A DNA stretch of 64,000 bases from Siphonodentalium dalli (GCA_032622095.1 CP136067.1:49945899-50009898), one strand, 5' to 3'. Positions 24,130 to 35,271 are shown, counted from the first letter of the stretch. Notes: a model not told the origin generated them from the sequence alone. Translations and numbers: made by a program.

Positions 24130-25200
24130 GTATCAGGTAAATTTTTATATTTCAAATGATGACAGGAATGCGGAAAGTTGAAGTACCTACGTAATACTGG
24201 CTATCCGAATGAAGAGATATACATGTATATAAAAACCAAAATAGAAGATGACTGCTGGCGACAATGTTTTCCAAAAAAATTCAAAGCATTCGATAGCTCC
24301 CATCTAGTTGTCAGCCCGAAGATCAATATAAAGTGTGGTGACTATCAGATGAGGGATATGACTGGCTGCAGGGTACGCCAACTGATTCAAATTCGCAATT
24401 TAACAGGGTGTACTGCTTGTGGCCATGTTTTCCCCGCAAATTTGATAGACTGATGGACAAAACCACTGAATCCGTTGAATCAATATACATGTATACATGG
24501 ATTAATGTATATGCATTGTTATACACAGTACTGGTATATAAAGGTACTGAAAATAACAATATTACTAGTATACACAAAATAAACCATATATCATGGCTAT
24601 GGGTTCTAATATCCGAATATGACAGCTGATAACTTGGTGTGAATTGAAGAGTGGTGGTGTCTCACGCATATCTAACCCTCCATGTTAGAAACATGCCATT
24701 AAATGTCATAAGTATAATCTAGCTTGAGGACAGAAGTTATCCATAAAAACCCCCCTTAATTCAACCAGGTCCTCGCGCGATGTATCGTCGATCACATGAT
24801 GATCTAGGGGGATTAGAATTGTTGTATAAAAACAGCACTGCATGTAAATATAAAATAAAATAGTGCTACATCTTATTACAGATTATTGCCATATATAATC
24901 AGTGACTATACAGACAGTCTGACAAAATAAAGTTTCAGTGACACTCTATCCGAAGAGGGGAATAATTCCATCTGTTACAGTCAATGGAGCAATTATGAAT
25001 CTGGAAAGGTGAAATTTCTAAGTAATACTAGATATCGACATGACGCGATAACATATAACGTAAATGCAATATGGCCGCTGGCGACCATTTTTTCCTATAA
25101 AATTAAAAAAATATTTGATAGCTCTCATCTGATAGATCAATATCAAGATGAATATGAAGTTTAGTGATGATCGGATGAGTGAAGTGGACTGTGCTAAACG
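24130..25200 (-). repeat. Diverged 'agccatcttgga' repeats, reverse orientation
   Basis: Two separated units (about 24180-24350 and 25015-25190) contain 'gatagctcccatctagt' or 'gatagctctcatctgat' and 'tagtgatgatcggatgag', the complement of motifs in the arrays at 20.3 and 53 kb. Frames at 24178-24453 and 24408-24629 fall in this repeat. Confidence 0.5.
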
Positions 25201-25211
25201 GTTTACTAATG

Positions 25212-25510
25212 CTTAAAAAGATTTTTACCTTAATATTTTTATGTTCACTTTATAAACTTCACTGAGTCATCTTTGTCATGTATTGAGTTTGATATCTTTT
25301 GTTAACAGTTTATAAATCATGTATGTCTCATGTTTGTTATTTTAATTTATGTGTTTATTATCATTAAATAAAGTTGAATTCCTTAAAAAGATTCTTACCT
25401 CAATGTTTTTATGTTCACTTTATAAACTCCACTGAGTCATCTTTGTCATGTATTGAATTTGATATCTTTTGTTAACAGTTCATAAATTATGTATGTCTCG
25501 TGTTCGTTAT
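25212..25510 (+). repeat. Direct duplication, 170-bp period
   Basis: 'cttaaaaagatttttacc ... gtttgttat' (from 25212) recurs from 25382 with few changes. The first copy is followed by 'taaataaagttg', which includes AATAAA and could be an old 3' end. Confidence 0.75.
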
Positions 25511-26551
25511 TATATTATATACACTTTATAGTGTGTTTCAGAACGAAAACAAAATGAATAAAATCAACAAATTTGTAAATTTAAAAACAATTCAAACGTT
25601 GTTGTATTCCATGTCCCAGCCCGGACATATACACCAAATTTCAATAATATTCATTGAGAAACAACGGACCAAACGCCATATAACACCCCGTATGCATCGT
25701 TTATTCCGAGTTGGCCTTTTATTCCGAGTTGGCACGCGCCGATTGGGCGAGTTAGCCCTGGGGCGAGTACGCCGATTCCGACACCTTTTCTATTTGCAGC
25801 AAGTTAAGTTTACGCGTAATTTAATTTACAAAGTTCCCCAATTGGTATCGTAAATAGAGCGACCTTATTTGACAGAGAATGCCTCTGTTATTGATTTTAA
25901 AGTTGCTATACATTAAAAACGACAATTCACATGCTCGTTCAAGCGCAGTAGTCTATTTTCCCCATGTTAAAGGACATCCACAAATACTAAATAACGCTAA
26001 CTTACTGCCGAATGTTTTACACGACAACTGTTAACATATTTGGGCTGAATTCATCTGACGCGGTATTATTCCTCAAAATAAACAACAAAACCATCGTTAC
26101 TTGGAAATGTAGTTTGGGCTAACATTTACATAAATCCTCCACATCATTATTCCGACACACACGTCAGATGAAAAACTCACATGAAGTAACCGGCCAAATT
26201 GGCCGAAATGATACACTTGATTTATTTTGTATTGGTACGAAAACATCGTTGACGAAAAGAATATACACGCCCAGCGATAGCGAAGACCGTAATATAATAT
26301 ACTTCATTCTTTGTCAAGATATATCTGACAGTAATGAATATTTAGAATATAAATTACATGCAAAAAAACAGATAGAAAGAGGAGCAAACATACATGTGTA
26401 CACAATATACAACGACCTCCCGATAAACAAAGCGCCGATTTGTGATCCACGCACACGGAAATAACCTGGTTCGTGTATCTGGGCAAGTCTGTCAATTGCT
26501 TTTCCGGGGGTCGGGGGTTTATAAGTGCAGCGGAGTTATTTCCTGGTGACA
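25511..26551. other. Old repeat sequence, no recognised gene
   Basis: 26025-26165 ('atatttgggctgaattcat ... gtttgggctaacatttaca') recurs inverted at 41690-41825. 25735-25790 contains a 'cgccgattccga' word also at 34790. A 98-codon frame (26168-26464) has reasonable composition but no recognisable domain. Confidence 0.4.
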
Positions 26552-26555
26552 TTAA

Positions 26556-27008
26556 AGGTACTCAATCCGATACGATGGTCCCCATATAATCAGATTCCAA
26601 CAACAACAGCAACAACAACAACATTTTTAGAAAAGCCACTTCAGTTATCAGAATCGGTTAATTGCCAGAACATAATGCTAACCACTGTCAACTATAGTAT
26701 AAAATTGCCCGAAACGTGTTATTTATCAAAACGTTGTTCGACGAAATTTGGCCTTATTATCAACACAAAGTCTCTTGGTTTTAGCGTTATCCATCTTCAT
26801 CCGCAATTTGGTCCGAGACCGCCGGCTCGTCGACTTTTTACTGGGCCACCATTAAGTCTCGATGGTGAAAAATAATATATTTCAAAAATAGATATATAAT
26901 AACTCTGAGCTTCGATAGGTGGGTTCCTCGACTCGAATCAAACATTTACCCCCCCCCCCGAATCCAAATAAATAGTAATTGAGGGACGCTTAATCGGATT
27001 TTACATCT
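26556..27008 (+). mobile_element. TTAA-flanked MITE (family Q)
   Basis: TTAA at 26552-26555 and 27009-27012. Termini AGGTACTCAATCCGATAC and complement-like '...aatcggattttacatct'. Contains a (CAA)n tract and a 12-nt C run. The 116-codon frame at 26525-26875 lies in this repeat and is not a gene. Confidence 0.8.
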
Positions 27009-27121
27009 TTAATCCTTCATCCACCCGTAAAACTGACAACGGCATGATATGACATGTATAACGTCTGAAACGACGAGATAAACCACAATGAACCCAAACC
27101 TGCTACGGCCCTTAGCTTTAA

Positions 27122-27345
27122 CCCTCTCATGACTGGGGGTGCTGCTGCAGAATTAAATATCACGTGACAGTGCATTCTCTTATATTTGCGAGTCTCTCAT
27201 AGGGATCAAGATCAAGGTAAATATTGTTAGGCCAATGTATTCTCTTAAACAGGCGAGACTCCCTGTGTGAGATTCTCGTATATAAGAGAATACATTGGCA
27301 CAAGGTTTTCACAAACTTTCTGGAAGCTCCAGTCATGGAATGGTT
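27122..27345 (+). mobile_element. piggyBac-like P1 relic with two hairpins
   Basis: TTAA at 27118-27121 followed by CCCTCTCATGACTGGGGGTG, the P1 terminus. A damaged hairpin lies near 27172-27205 and a better one at 27231-27299, then 'ggaagctccagtcatgg' as in the other P1 copies. No right TTAA was found. Confidence 0.6.
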
Positions 27346-28110
27346 TATTCATTAGGCAGAAACTAAAATGGGATCTAATTTGTTGTTTCAATGGCACCTG
27401 CATAAACGCGGAGAAAGAATTGGTCAGCAATAAAGTGCCATCACTGATGTTGTTTCTCGTACCGAATTGGAATATTCTCCAGATAAATGGCTTGTTTTAT
27501 TGCGGTTTAACATTGTTTCAGCCACTATGCCAAATCGTTCCACTAAGGGATGGGGATTAGGGGTGTGTAACTCCCCTCAGCTTTGGTGGAAATTTCATGC
27601 CTCACACAATTTTTTTTTTAATTTACACCACATTTATAGGTTGTAATTGTTTGATTTTCCAACCGATAATTAACGGGGAATTTGTTGTTTTCAGACCATC
27701 AGTAGGATATTTTTTTTTAAATGGTATGTTGCACTTTTGTTTAAACTAAAATAGTTTTCTGTATTTAGTCAAATTTTTTGTCTGAAATCAGTTGAAAATT
27801 TTTCCAATATGTTAGGGGGTGTCCGGTTTGGAAATTTCAAACAGTTGGAAAGTTTGAGGTACCAGTTGGATAATTTCAACCCAAGTGGGGGGTTGGTGTA
27901 CAAATGGTATTTCGCAAATATGGGTCTGGTTCAGGGTGGACACCCCTCCGCCCCACGGAGACCCTCGTGCCACACCACTGAATTGCCACTACACCCGGAA
28001 ACCACCGACCCCCAGATGCGCATCTGACAAACGGGACAACAGGAACAAGACAAAAGACTTGGGAGAAATGTTCGATGGGGTTAATATCACTATAAAGAAG
28101 CGATAACAAT
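27346..28110. other. No supported gene
   Basis: T-rich then GT-rich sequence. Overlapping short frames on both strands at 27809-28193 read through GC-richer DNA but have no recognisable domain. Confidence 0.4.
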
Positions 28111-28338
28111 ATGCTAAATAGCTTCAATAAAGATGACGGGCAACCGATATATGAGTTCCCAATGAGGCCCGAGCCGATGTCACCGGAATTCAAGGCGAAG
28201 GTTAACTCTCTGTTCTATGTATATGCGCATGAATTCCAGACACTCGACCACATAATGGCTGAAATCATCCCCATTGTTGAAAGGCACGATTTACGTTACT
28301 GGTACGATAATACACTTACTGGCCCCTCAATGAATTAA
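28111..28338 (+). CDS. Possible short coding sequence, unknown product
   Basis: 75-codon ATG-to-TAA frame with balanced, non-repetitive composition and more GC than its surroundings. It includes PMSPEFKAKVNSLFYVYAHE and IIPIVERHDLRYWYDN, which look like structured, soluble protein. No signal peptide or membrane segment. I do not recognise a family. It could be a terminal exon, a small gene or a decayed transposon fragment. The antisense 105-codon frame overlaps only its first part. Confidence 0.3.
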   Translation: MLNSFNKDDGQPIYEFPMRPEPMSPEFKAKVNSLFYVYAHEFQTLDHIMAEIIPIVERHDLRYWYDNTLTGPSMN

Positions 28339-29586
28339 CCACAATTATCGAGCTGCCTGTAACGGATACAATGAAGACCTTTAGAAAACATTCTCTGTCT
28401 GGGGGTCTCGCCTTTCTCCGTGCTGGCACTGACACCTTTTGTTTCGGGAGAAAGTACATGTTATAAATATTTACCTTTGGTCTTTTTGATTTTTAATAGA
28501 GGGTTGGTACCTTCAAATGTGCATTCCGTTAACCCTAATTAGATTTCATGTATCGCTTCAAGGTATTAACGAGGCCAATGGCTCAGCAGATTTTGCTCGG
28601 CCATCGTATGTAAACGGACCGAACACAATACACAAGAATACTTCCTTGAAATGTGTGGTCATATGAAAGACTTTTGTCATATTCTGCAAGTCAATATTAT
28701 GTGTACTTTTTGCTAATGTTGGGTCAAACATGCATCTATTGCTTATCGCAATTCACCCACTTATAAAATCCATCTTGGCCGTTTCTGGAATAGCTTAATC
28801 CATAATAATGGCTGTCACCTATGTCATTTCTAATACTATTTTCTTGTCTAACATCTTGCAAAATCTAGCTGATTCAAGCTTACACAACATAAAGTACCCA
28901 AAATAGAACAATTCCTACAAGTTTAGGGGATTTAGTGAAGGGTATACCAATCTCCTTTCAGAAACACGTTTTATTTATATTTCTGGTAATCTGGCGAATT
29001 ATTTGTCGGACCAGGGGGCATAGGGTAGTAAACCTAGGGGGTTGTAAACTTTGAATCCCCATTGAACCAGACCAGACACTCACATGTTCGCAGATTTCCA
29101 TTTGTACTCGCCCCCTTGGGTTGGAACTTTCCAACTTTATGGGACCTCACAACAGTTTACTATTCAACTGATGGAAATGTCCAACCTATATATGGTCTTT
29201 TGTTGAACTTAAATTGTCTGACCGCTTCCTGGCGGAACTACTCTCAAATGAGTATATAGTATAGAAAGGATCAAGACAACACACTACCTACCCTACATAG
29301 ATGTATAGGTGGCTATTAAATGCGCACTCGGTTCATGTTAAAAGTACAAAATGAAACCTCATAAAGAGTGAAAAATGTGTCGCCGTTGAATGTTCCAATT
29401 GAATAAATTTATGTGTTATTAGTGTGCAGATACAATTGATCAAAATTACGCAATATCGCAGCTGTACTAATGCAGTATTATTCATCAAATGCACCCGATG
29501 ATCTATTTCAATTATAGTCAGTATCATCGATTGTTCGCGACAGTTTTGACGCAGATGTCTGCAGCACAAATTAACTGTTTGTTTAA
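28339..29586. other. No gene or repeat recognised
   Basis: AT-rich. Frames of 60-78 codons lack features. Confidence 0.45.
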
Positions 29587-29962
29587 AGACATATTATGTA
29601 CGTGTTCTGGTATGTGAAACTGATCACAGTATCCATGTGCTATGCCAACTGGAGGGATGTACAATTCTACTAATATCATCGCAAATCTGAAGCAAATCGA
29701 CCGTACCACTCCATATAAATCATCATCTGAACTACGCTCAAATGTAAATATTTACTACTCGATTCGGGACGCATCTATCGGCGATAAACTAACGAAAACG
29801 ATTTCGCCATCGAGAGTCACTTCATTTAATTAATATATTTAGAATGACGGTGTGTGTTGTCAATTTGGATATACTTAAATTTTGTAAAAATTACTATACT
29901 TTGAACTAGATTATTCTCCATTTATATTTGATCACCTTTATACCGGAGTGTTTCACATCACT
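29587..29962 (+). mobile_element. TTAA-flanked MITE (family S)
   Basis: TTAA at 29583-29586 and 29963-29966. Begins AGACATATTATG and ends CCGGAGTGTTTCACATCACT. Internal words 'gaactacgctcaaatgtaa', 'ctcgattcgggacgca' and 'tttcgccatcgagagtca' recur in all family members. An inverted copy lies 190 bp downstream. Confidence 0.75.
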
Positions 29963-30149
29963 TTAAATGTTTGTACCTTCTTATACCCATAAAGAACTAA
30001 ACATAATATTGCTGAGGTTTTTATAACCACGATCAGTCCCAATTGTCCACTATTTTAACATCCATCATCGCCCAACTAGAAATTATTTGAATATATATTC
30101 ACATGACTCGTTTAGAGGGTGTCACCCCCCTATTCCCATGAATCCTTAA

Positions 30150-30430
30150 ATTGATGTGAAACACTCCAGTAGGGTGATGAAATAGAAATGTAGAATAATC
30201 TTGTTCAATGTAGTTATTTTTACGAATATACATCCAAATTTACACCGTCATTCTTATATATCAATTAAATTCAACGACTCTCGATGGCGAAATCATTTCC
30301 GTTGGTTTATCGCCGTTTGTTGCGTCCCGAATCGAGATGTAAATATTTACAATTGCGCGTTGTTCAGGCGATATTGTTTATAGAGTGGTGTGGTCGATTA
30401 CACATTTGCTGAAGTAATGTCCATAACTGC
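30150..30430 (-). mobile_element. TTAA-flanked MITE (family S), inverted copy
   Basis: TTAA at 30146-30149 is followed by 'attgatgtgaaacactcc', complement of the family S right end. It continues in reverse through 'actctcgatggcgaaat' and 'gcgtcccgaatcgag' to about 30430. The far TTAA is lost. Together with 29587-29962 it makes a large inverted repeat. Confidence 0.7.
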
Positions 30431-31590
30431 AAACATCAAGGTATATGGGACTATATTACATCACAATATGTCATTTTTGGCTAGGAAATAATCCAAATTT
30501 GAACAACTTAAGTCTGTACAAGCTTTATACCAGCCTTGTTGTTAAATATTGAATGCCAGTTGAAATTAGCATATGAATCCAGAGTATTAATGAAGTTGAC
30601 AGAAAAAGGAATGTGATAAATGGTGTATACAATCATGCCTTAGTGGGAATCTATATATGTATAATCATCGCGCAATGTCCAATAGAGAAACAGAATAGGA
30701 AGCCAAATACGCCTGGGTCTGCAGACGAGATGATGCATCAGATCGGCACTTCAACTATCGCATCAATGAACGTCCATCGGCGTTCTGAATTGATTGAAGG
30801 GTTTCGATTGGTAGTCATAGTTTCACTGCCAGTGATTAGATAAATAACTTACTTATGACTAAGCTGATGCTTTATTGAACGTGTTTACAATTCCAACACA
30901 TTCAGACCCGATGAATCCCCATGCATTTTTTTTCCCTGATATAATGATTGTTTGTGATCAGTTAATTCTGGTGGAACTTCGTCCTATACTAAATGAACCG
31001 AGGGAGCTTCCTTTGTTCATCATAAGTGTGCACGCGATCTGTTTCCAGTATGACTATAAAACACAGTCTCAGCACATTAAGGTATATGAAATAACTCGAT
31101 AACTCTATAAAACGTCTGGAGAAGTTTGCACGATTTCGCGAAAAATAACATTGCACGAAACATTAGAGAGAGAGAGAGAGAGAGTGATAACACTTATTAA
31201 TAGTTAAATATATGGTATTGAAAAAAAATATATCAAACAAAATAAATAAATAAATATACGGTATCCAAAAGAATATGATAAAAGCAAAAAAGAAAATCGT
31301 TCTGAGTACATCCATGTATGTTGACGGTTTGGAATAATGGCCACAAAGCCGCGGCTTAGTGTAAACATATTTTATTCCAATCAAAATAATAACATATATA
31401 AACATTTGACAGACATTTTACAAGAGTATATAATAATATAAATAATTCGATTGATTGGAAAGGGGATTAAACAACAAGCCCAAGGGCTTTTATTAAGTTT
31501 GCTCCCCTAAGCCGCGGCTAATGCACGTAGATCGACTTACTATACGGGATAATTGGAAAAATAATAAGTTCAACGTAAATATTTAAGTTC
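30431..31590. other. No gene recognised; (AG)n and GCCGCGGCT motifs
   Basis: Contains (AG)11 at about 31164-31184. 'aagccgcggcttagtg' at ~31347 and 'ctaagccgcggctaatg' at ~31508 flank a sequence including 'gcccaagggc', suggesting an old element with inverted ends. The 76-codon frame (30613-30843) has no recognisable domain. Confidence 0.4.
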
Positions 31591-32866
31591 AATATAGCCC
31601 CTAGTTATGTGGTCCTACTATGATGTTGGTAGGGAAAACTGATGCTGTTAAAAATTGTATCGTTATTTTTTCTAAAGTTCTCACTATCGCGGTGTTTGGC
31701 TCTGAACGATTCGAAGAAAGGCCCGTGTCTGTATGAAGAAAGGCCCGTGTCTGTATGAAGAAAGGCCCGTGTCTGTATGAAGAAAGGCCCGTGTCTGTAT
31801 GAAGAAAGGCCCGTGTCTGTATGAAGAAAGGCCCGTGTCTGTATGAAACATTCAAGAACCGATAGAAAGGCCCGTGTCTGTATGAAGAAAGGCCCGTGTC
31901 TGTATGAAGAAAGGCTCGTGTCTGTATGAAGAAAGGCCCGTGTCTGTATGAAGAAAGGCCCGTGTCTGTATGAAGAAAGGCCCGTGTCTGTATGAAGAAA
32001 GACCCGTGTCTGTATGAAGAAAGGCCCGTGTCTGTATGAAGAAAGGCCCGTGTCTGTATGAAGAAAGGCCCGTGTCTGTATGCAGAAAGGTCCGTGTCTG
32101 TATGAAGAAAGGCCCGTGTCTGTATGAAGAAAGGCCCGTGTCTGTATGAAGAAAGGCCCGTGTCTGTATGAAGAAAGGCCCGTGTCTGTATGAAGAAAGG
32201 CCCGTGTCTGTATGAAGAAAGGCCCATGTCTGTATGAAGAAAGGCCCGTGTCTGTATGAAGAAAGGCCCGTGTCTGTATGAAGAAAGGCCCGTGTCTGTA
32301 TGAAGAAAGACCCGTGTCTGTATGAAGAAAGGCCCGTGTCTGTATGAAGAAAGGCCCGTGTCTGTATGAAGAAAGGCCCGTGTCTGTATGCAGAAAGGCC
32401 CGTGTCTGTATGAAGAAAGGCCCATGTCTGTATGAAGAAAGGCCCGTGTCTGTATGAAGAAAGGCCCGTGTGTGTATGAAGAAAGGCCCGTGTCTGTATG
32501 AAGAAAGGCCCGTGTCTGTATGAAACATTCAAGAACCGATAGGCGTTACAATATTTAAAACAATGGCTGCGCTGGTGTTTGCAAAATGGCAGAAATAGCT
32601 ATTTTGATCATGGCCGGTTTGCAACAATCAACACACACATTAATATATATACATAAGATATTTTATTACATACATGTGTTCGAATGTTTTATACACATAT
32701 CGGGTTATTAGATTATCAAAATACCGCGAAAATGACAACTTTATATAAAATAACGAAATATTTATTAACAGCATCGGTTTTCCATACCAGCATTATAGCA
32801 ATTCAACATGACCACCAACATCATAGCAATTTAGCAGGATCACTTAACCATGGGTGATGACCGCGC
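31591..32866 (+). mobile_element. MITE-like element, family W, copy b, expanded by a minisatellite
   Basis: Left end 'tgatgttggtagggaaaac' with 'tgatgctgtt' and right end 'aacagcatcggttttcc ... caccaacatcatagcaat' are inverted repeats. The middle shares 'caatggctgcgctggtgttt' with copies at 1220 and 35911. 809 of its 1276 bp are a 22-bp tandem array. Confidence 0.75.
31713..32521. repeat. 22-bp minisatellite, about 36 units
   Basis: Unit GAAGAAAGGCCCGTGTCTG+TAT. Six exact-length units (31713-31844), then 'gaaacattcaagaaccgata' and a partial unit, then 29 units (31884-32521). The same 'gaaacattcaagaaccgata' follows the last unit. Variants are mostly single-base (GACCCG, CCCATG, TATGCAG). Because 22 is not divisible by 3 and the unit lacks minus-strand stops, all three minus frames stay open (226-307 codons). 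These are not genes. Confidence 0.95.
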
Positions 32867-33639
32867 ATTTATAAAAGGGTGTGCAAAAAGGGCAACGGTC
32901 TAGTTGATTTTATATATCAACATGCATTCCTAAACAGTAAACACGTAGGCCTGATTCGTCATCTCCTGTTTAAACCTGGACTACTTAATCCTCTAGGTTT
33001 AAACCACCATTTGACAGCAACATCCGTGGTTTAAACCCGAAGCCGCAGGTCTAAGTGACGCATTCGTCATTTCTGATTTAAACCCGATCTAGCTACCACA
33101 TGTTACAGCAGTAGTGTATCTATATAGTCGAGCGAAACAATCGTACTTGCCTGTCTTGTTCTATCGACAGCGAAAATCAGCAAATTACGACAACGAACAT
33201 ATTATGATTGGAAATTTAAAAGCGAGACGTGCTCACACCTGTTAAATGTGTGGGGTTAATTTTGTTTTGTATATTGCGAAAATGTTTGTTTTGTTTTATA
33301 ACCGCAACTAAACCATAATATGGTGACTCTACCGCCATTGTCTGCTGCAGTCCCAATTCAATTTAATCCTAATTGAAGTCGGCTAGCCTATTTATTCATA
33401 TTAGAACATTTCATTGTCTGTATCACAAGTTTATTGCCATTCATGCTGTATTCAACAAGTGTGTGTTGTTATCTGTGTCCACTGCCAGAATGTACATACA
33501 CACTGTACCACTAACATAACACATGACAAAATTGTACTAACTTTCTAATATGTTGTTTGTATCTTTGCACACTCCACAGTACCACAGTAATAGACTATGA
33601 GTATCCAATAGCCATGCATATGGATATTTTAATAAAAGT
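32867..33639. other. No gene recognised
   Basis: A short cluster of GTTTAAACC-like words (32960-33085) is the only structure seen. Confidence 0.4.
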
Positions 33640-33800
33640 AGTCAAAAAGTAATCAAAATGTAATCATGATTACAGGTACATTTGAAAGTAATCGATTACG
33701 ATTACTTTTAATCAAGAAATGTCATGATTACTGATTACAGACGATTACTCCAAATTTTGTAATCGATTACTTTGATTACGATTACTGATTACGATATAGG
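33640..33800. repeat. Cluster of GTAATC/GATTAC motifs
   Basis: At least ten GTAATC or GATTAC words within 160 bp, including two GTAATCGATTAC palindromes. Such clusters occur in subterminal regions of some hAT elements (general knowledge). No TIR was delimited here. It abuts the P1 element that starts at 33806. Confidence 0.55.
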
Positions 33801-33851
33801 TTTAACCCTTTCATGACGGGAGCTGCGCTGGCGCAACATTAAAGACCCTGT

Positions 33852-33912
33852 GCCAATGCATTCTCTTATATATGCCGTAGGTCGCCTCGCATATATAAGA
33901 GAATACATTGGC
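33852..33912. repeat. Hairpin of the P1/P2 type, central deletion
   Basis: Arms GCCAATGCATTCTC and GAGAATACATTGGC. The left inner arm is shortened ('atgccgtaggtcgcc'). Confidence 0.85.
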
Positions 33913-34086
33913 CTAACAATTTTTTGTCATGCTTTAACACTTTACCCAACAAACCGGCCAAAACCGGCCAAATAAAGCTTCAACAGCCTAAAATATCTTC
34001 GGTCTGTCTCAATAGAACCATCCAAATATGGATATCATTGGAACCGGCTCATTGACCACATTGTGATAGTTACATTTATGCCCTGT

Positions 34087-34155
34087 GCCAATGCATTCTC
34101 TTATATATGCGAGTCGACCATAGGTCGCCTCGCATATATAAGAGAATGCATTGGC
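34087..34155. repeat. 69-bp near-perfect hairpin
   Basis: Same sequence as 11257-11325 and 48474-48542. Confidence 0.9.
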
Positions 34156-34233
34156 CTAAACAAAAAACAAAATAACACTTTTTACCATTTTTTCTTACAT
34201 TCTTTAACAATTTTATAATTTTTAATGTGTTAA

Positions 34234-34283
34234 GCCAATGCATTCCCATAGGTCGCCTCGCATATATAAGAGAATGCATTGGC
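34234..34283. repeat. Hairpin with internal deletion
   Basis: GCCAATGCATTC directly joined to CCATAGGTCGCCTCGC. Part of the left arm is missing. Confidence 0.85.
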
Positions 34284-34610
34284 ACAGGGCCCTTCTGTTG
34301 GGTAAAGGGTTAACAATTATAAAAAAAATTATAATTTTTTCTTACATTCTTTAAAATAAAATTATCATTTTTGATAATTGTTTCTTAAATTCTTTATAAA
34401 TTTTAATAATTTTTTCTTACATTCTTTAACAATTTTTATAATTTTTTATCATTATTTCTTACATTCTTTAAAAAAAAAAAAAAAATTATCATTATTTCTT
34501 ACATAAGTATTTTCATTTTTTTTATAAAAAAAAATAATATAAAATTTGTTACATCAATGCAATGGCAAAGGGTTTTCGCTAAAAAAAATTCAGGAAGCTC
34601 CAGTCAATGT

Positions 34611-35267
34611 ATAGGTTTAAACTCGGATGTTTATTACGGATGTGACGAATCGGTCCGTCAAGTTTGTGTCGCTGGCATTTCTCCCAAAGTCTCATCTGAA
34701 GAAGACGACTTACTTATTTCAGTGTAACTCCCGCTTGGAATTCCGAGTGGCTCAATTGGAAAGGTTCATAGCCGTCGTACACCACTCGCCGATTCCGATA
34801 AGGACGGATTGGTGTTCTGCAAATTGTTAATGGAGGGTAACCAGATTCGTGTTTCTGGACGAGCACGATTGCGACCCATAATTTAACTGATACACAGATA
34901 ACGTGGGCGTTTGGGTCCTAATATGATTATACTTGATACATTGTATCATGAAGTCCGCCATGTTGATGACGTGTAAAGGTCACATCACGATGTAAAAGCG
35001 GTAAATTTGATATCGATGGCACTTGCAGTGCATCGCCGAGGCTGCCATTTGAATCCGTTTTGCAGAAATATGACTTTGTTATGTGAGATATCCTAACATC
35101 GTCTGACCCTCTGAGTATGTCGACACTACGTGTATACTTACAATCAGATTTAAGTAGGCGTGCGTGGTATTATTCTTTATTGCAACAGGCATGAAAATCG
35201 CCGAAACGTGTGACCCCCTAACTGGCCGGAAGTCGGGATTGATTGTTAAAAATTATACTTACTTAAA
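34611..35267. other. No gene; weak tRNA-like motif
   Basis: 'gagtggctcaattggaaagg' (34744) followed by 'cgccgattccga' (34789) weakly resembles A and B boxes of a tRNA-derived SINE. No tail or target duplication, so not called. Confidence 0.35.
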
Positions 35268-35271
35268 TTAA

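Larger units (their letters stand above)
33937..34309 (+). mobile_element. Complete P2 MITE, 373 bp, TTAA-flanked
   Basis: TTAA at 33933-33936 and 34310-34313. Termini CACTTTACCCAACA and TGTTGGGTAAAGGG. Internal hairpins at 34087-34155 (69 bp, near perfect) and 34234-34283 (about 20 bp lost from the centre). Its 'gtgttaagccaatg' keeps the TTAA that is the insertion site in the copy at 11231-12759. Confidence 0.85.
33806..34610 (+). mobile_element. piggyBac-like P1 element with nested P2 MITE
   Basis: TTAA (33802-33805), then CCCTTTCATGACGGGAGCTG and a hairpin at 33852-33912. A complete P2 MITE lies at 33937-34309. After it, (A/T)-rich 'ttcttacattcttta' repeats lead to 'ggcaaagggttttcgc' and 'aggaagctccagtca', the P1 far end. 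Confidence 0.65.

Noticed and set aside
26525-26875. 116-codon ORF
   Set aside because: Lies within a family Q MITE. Equivalent frames in other copies (55564-55809) are disrupted differently.
31713-32521. Possible CRISPR array
   Set aside because: Units are contiguous 22-mers without unique spacers, in a eukaryotic repeat context and without cas genes.
31601-32532. Three overlapping 226-307-codon minus-strand ORFs with repeats such as HTDTGLSSYRHGPFFIQTRA
   Set aside because: All three frames of one strand are open at once because the 22-bp unit lacks stops and is not a multiple of three. Unit variants show no codon-position bias, so this is a minisatellite, not a protein gene.
34733-34805. 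tRNA-like sequence with 'ggctcaattggaaagg' and 'cgccgattccga'
   Set aside because: B box too degenerate and no flanking duplication or tail. Left as a weak note only.
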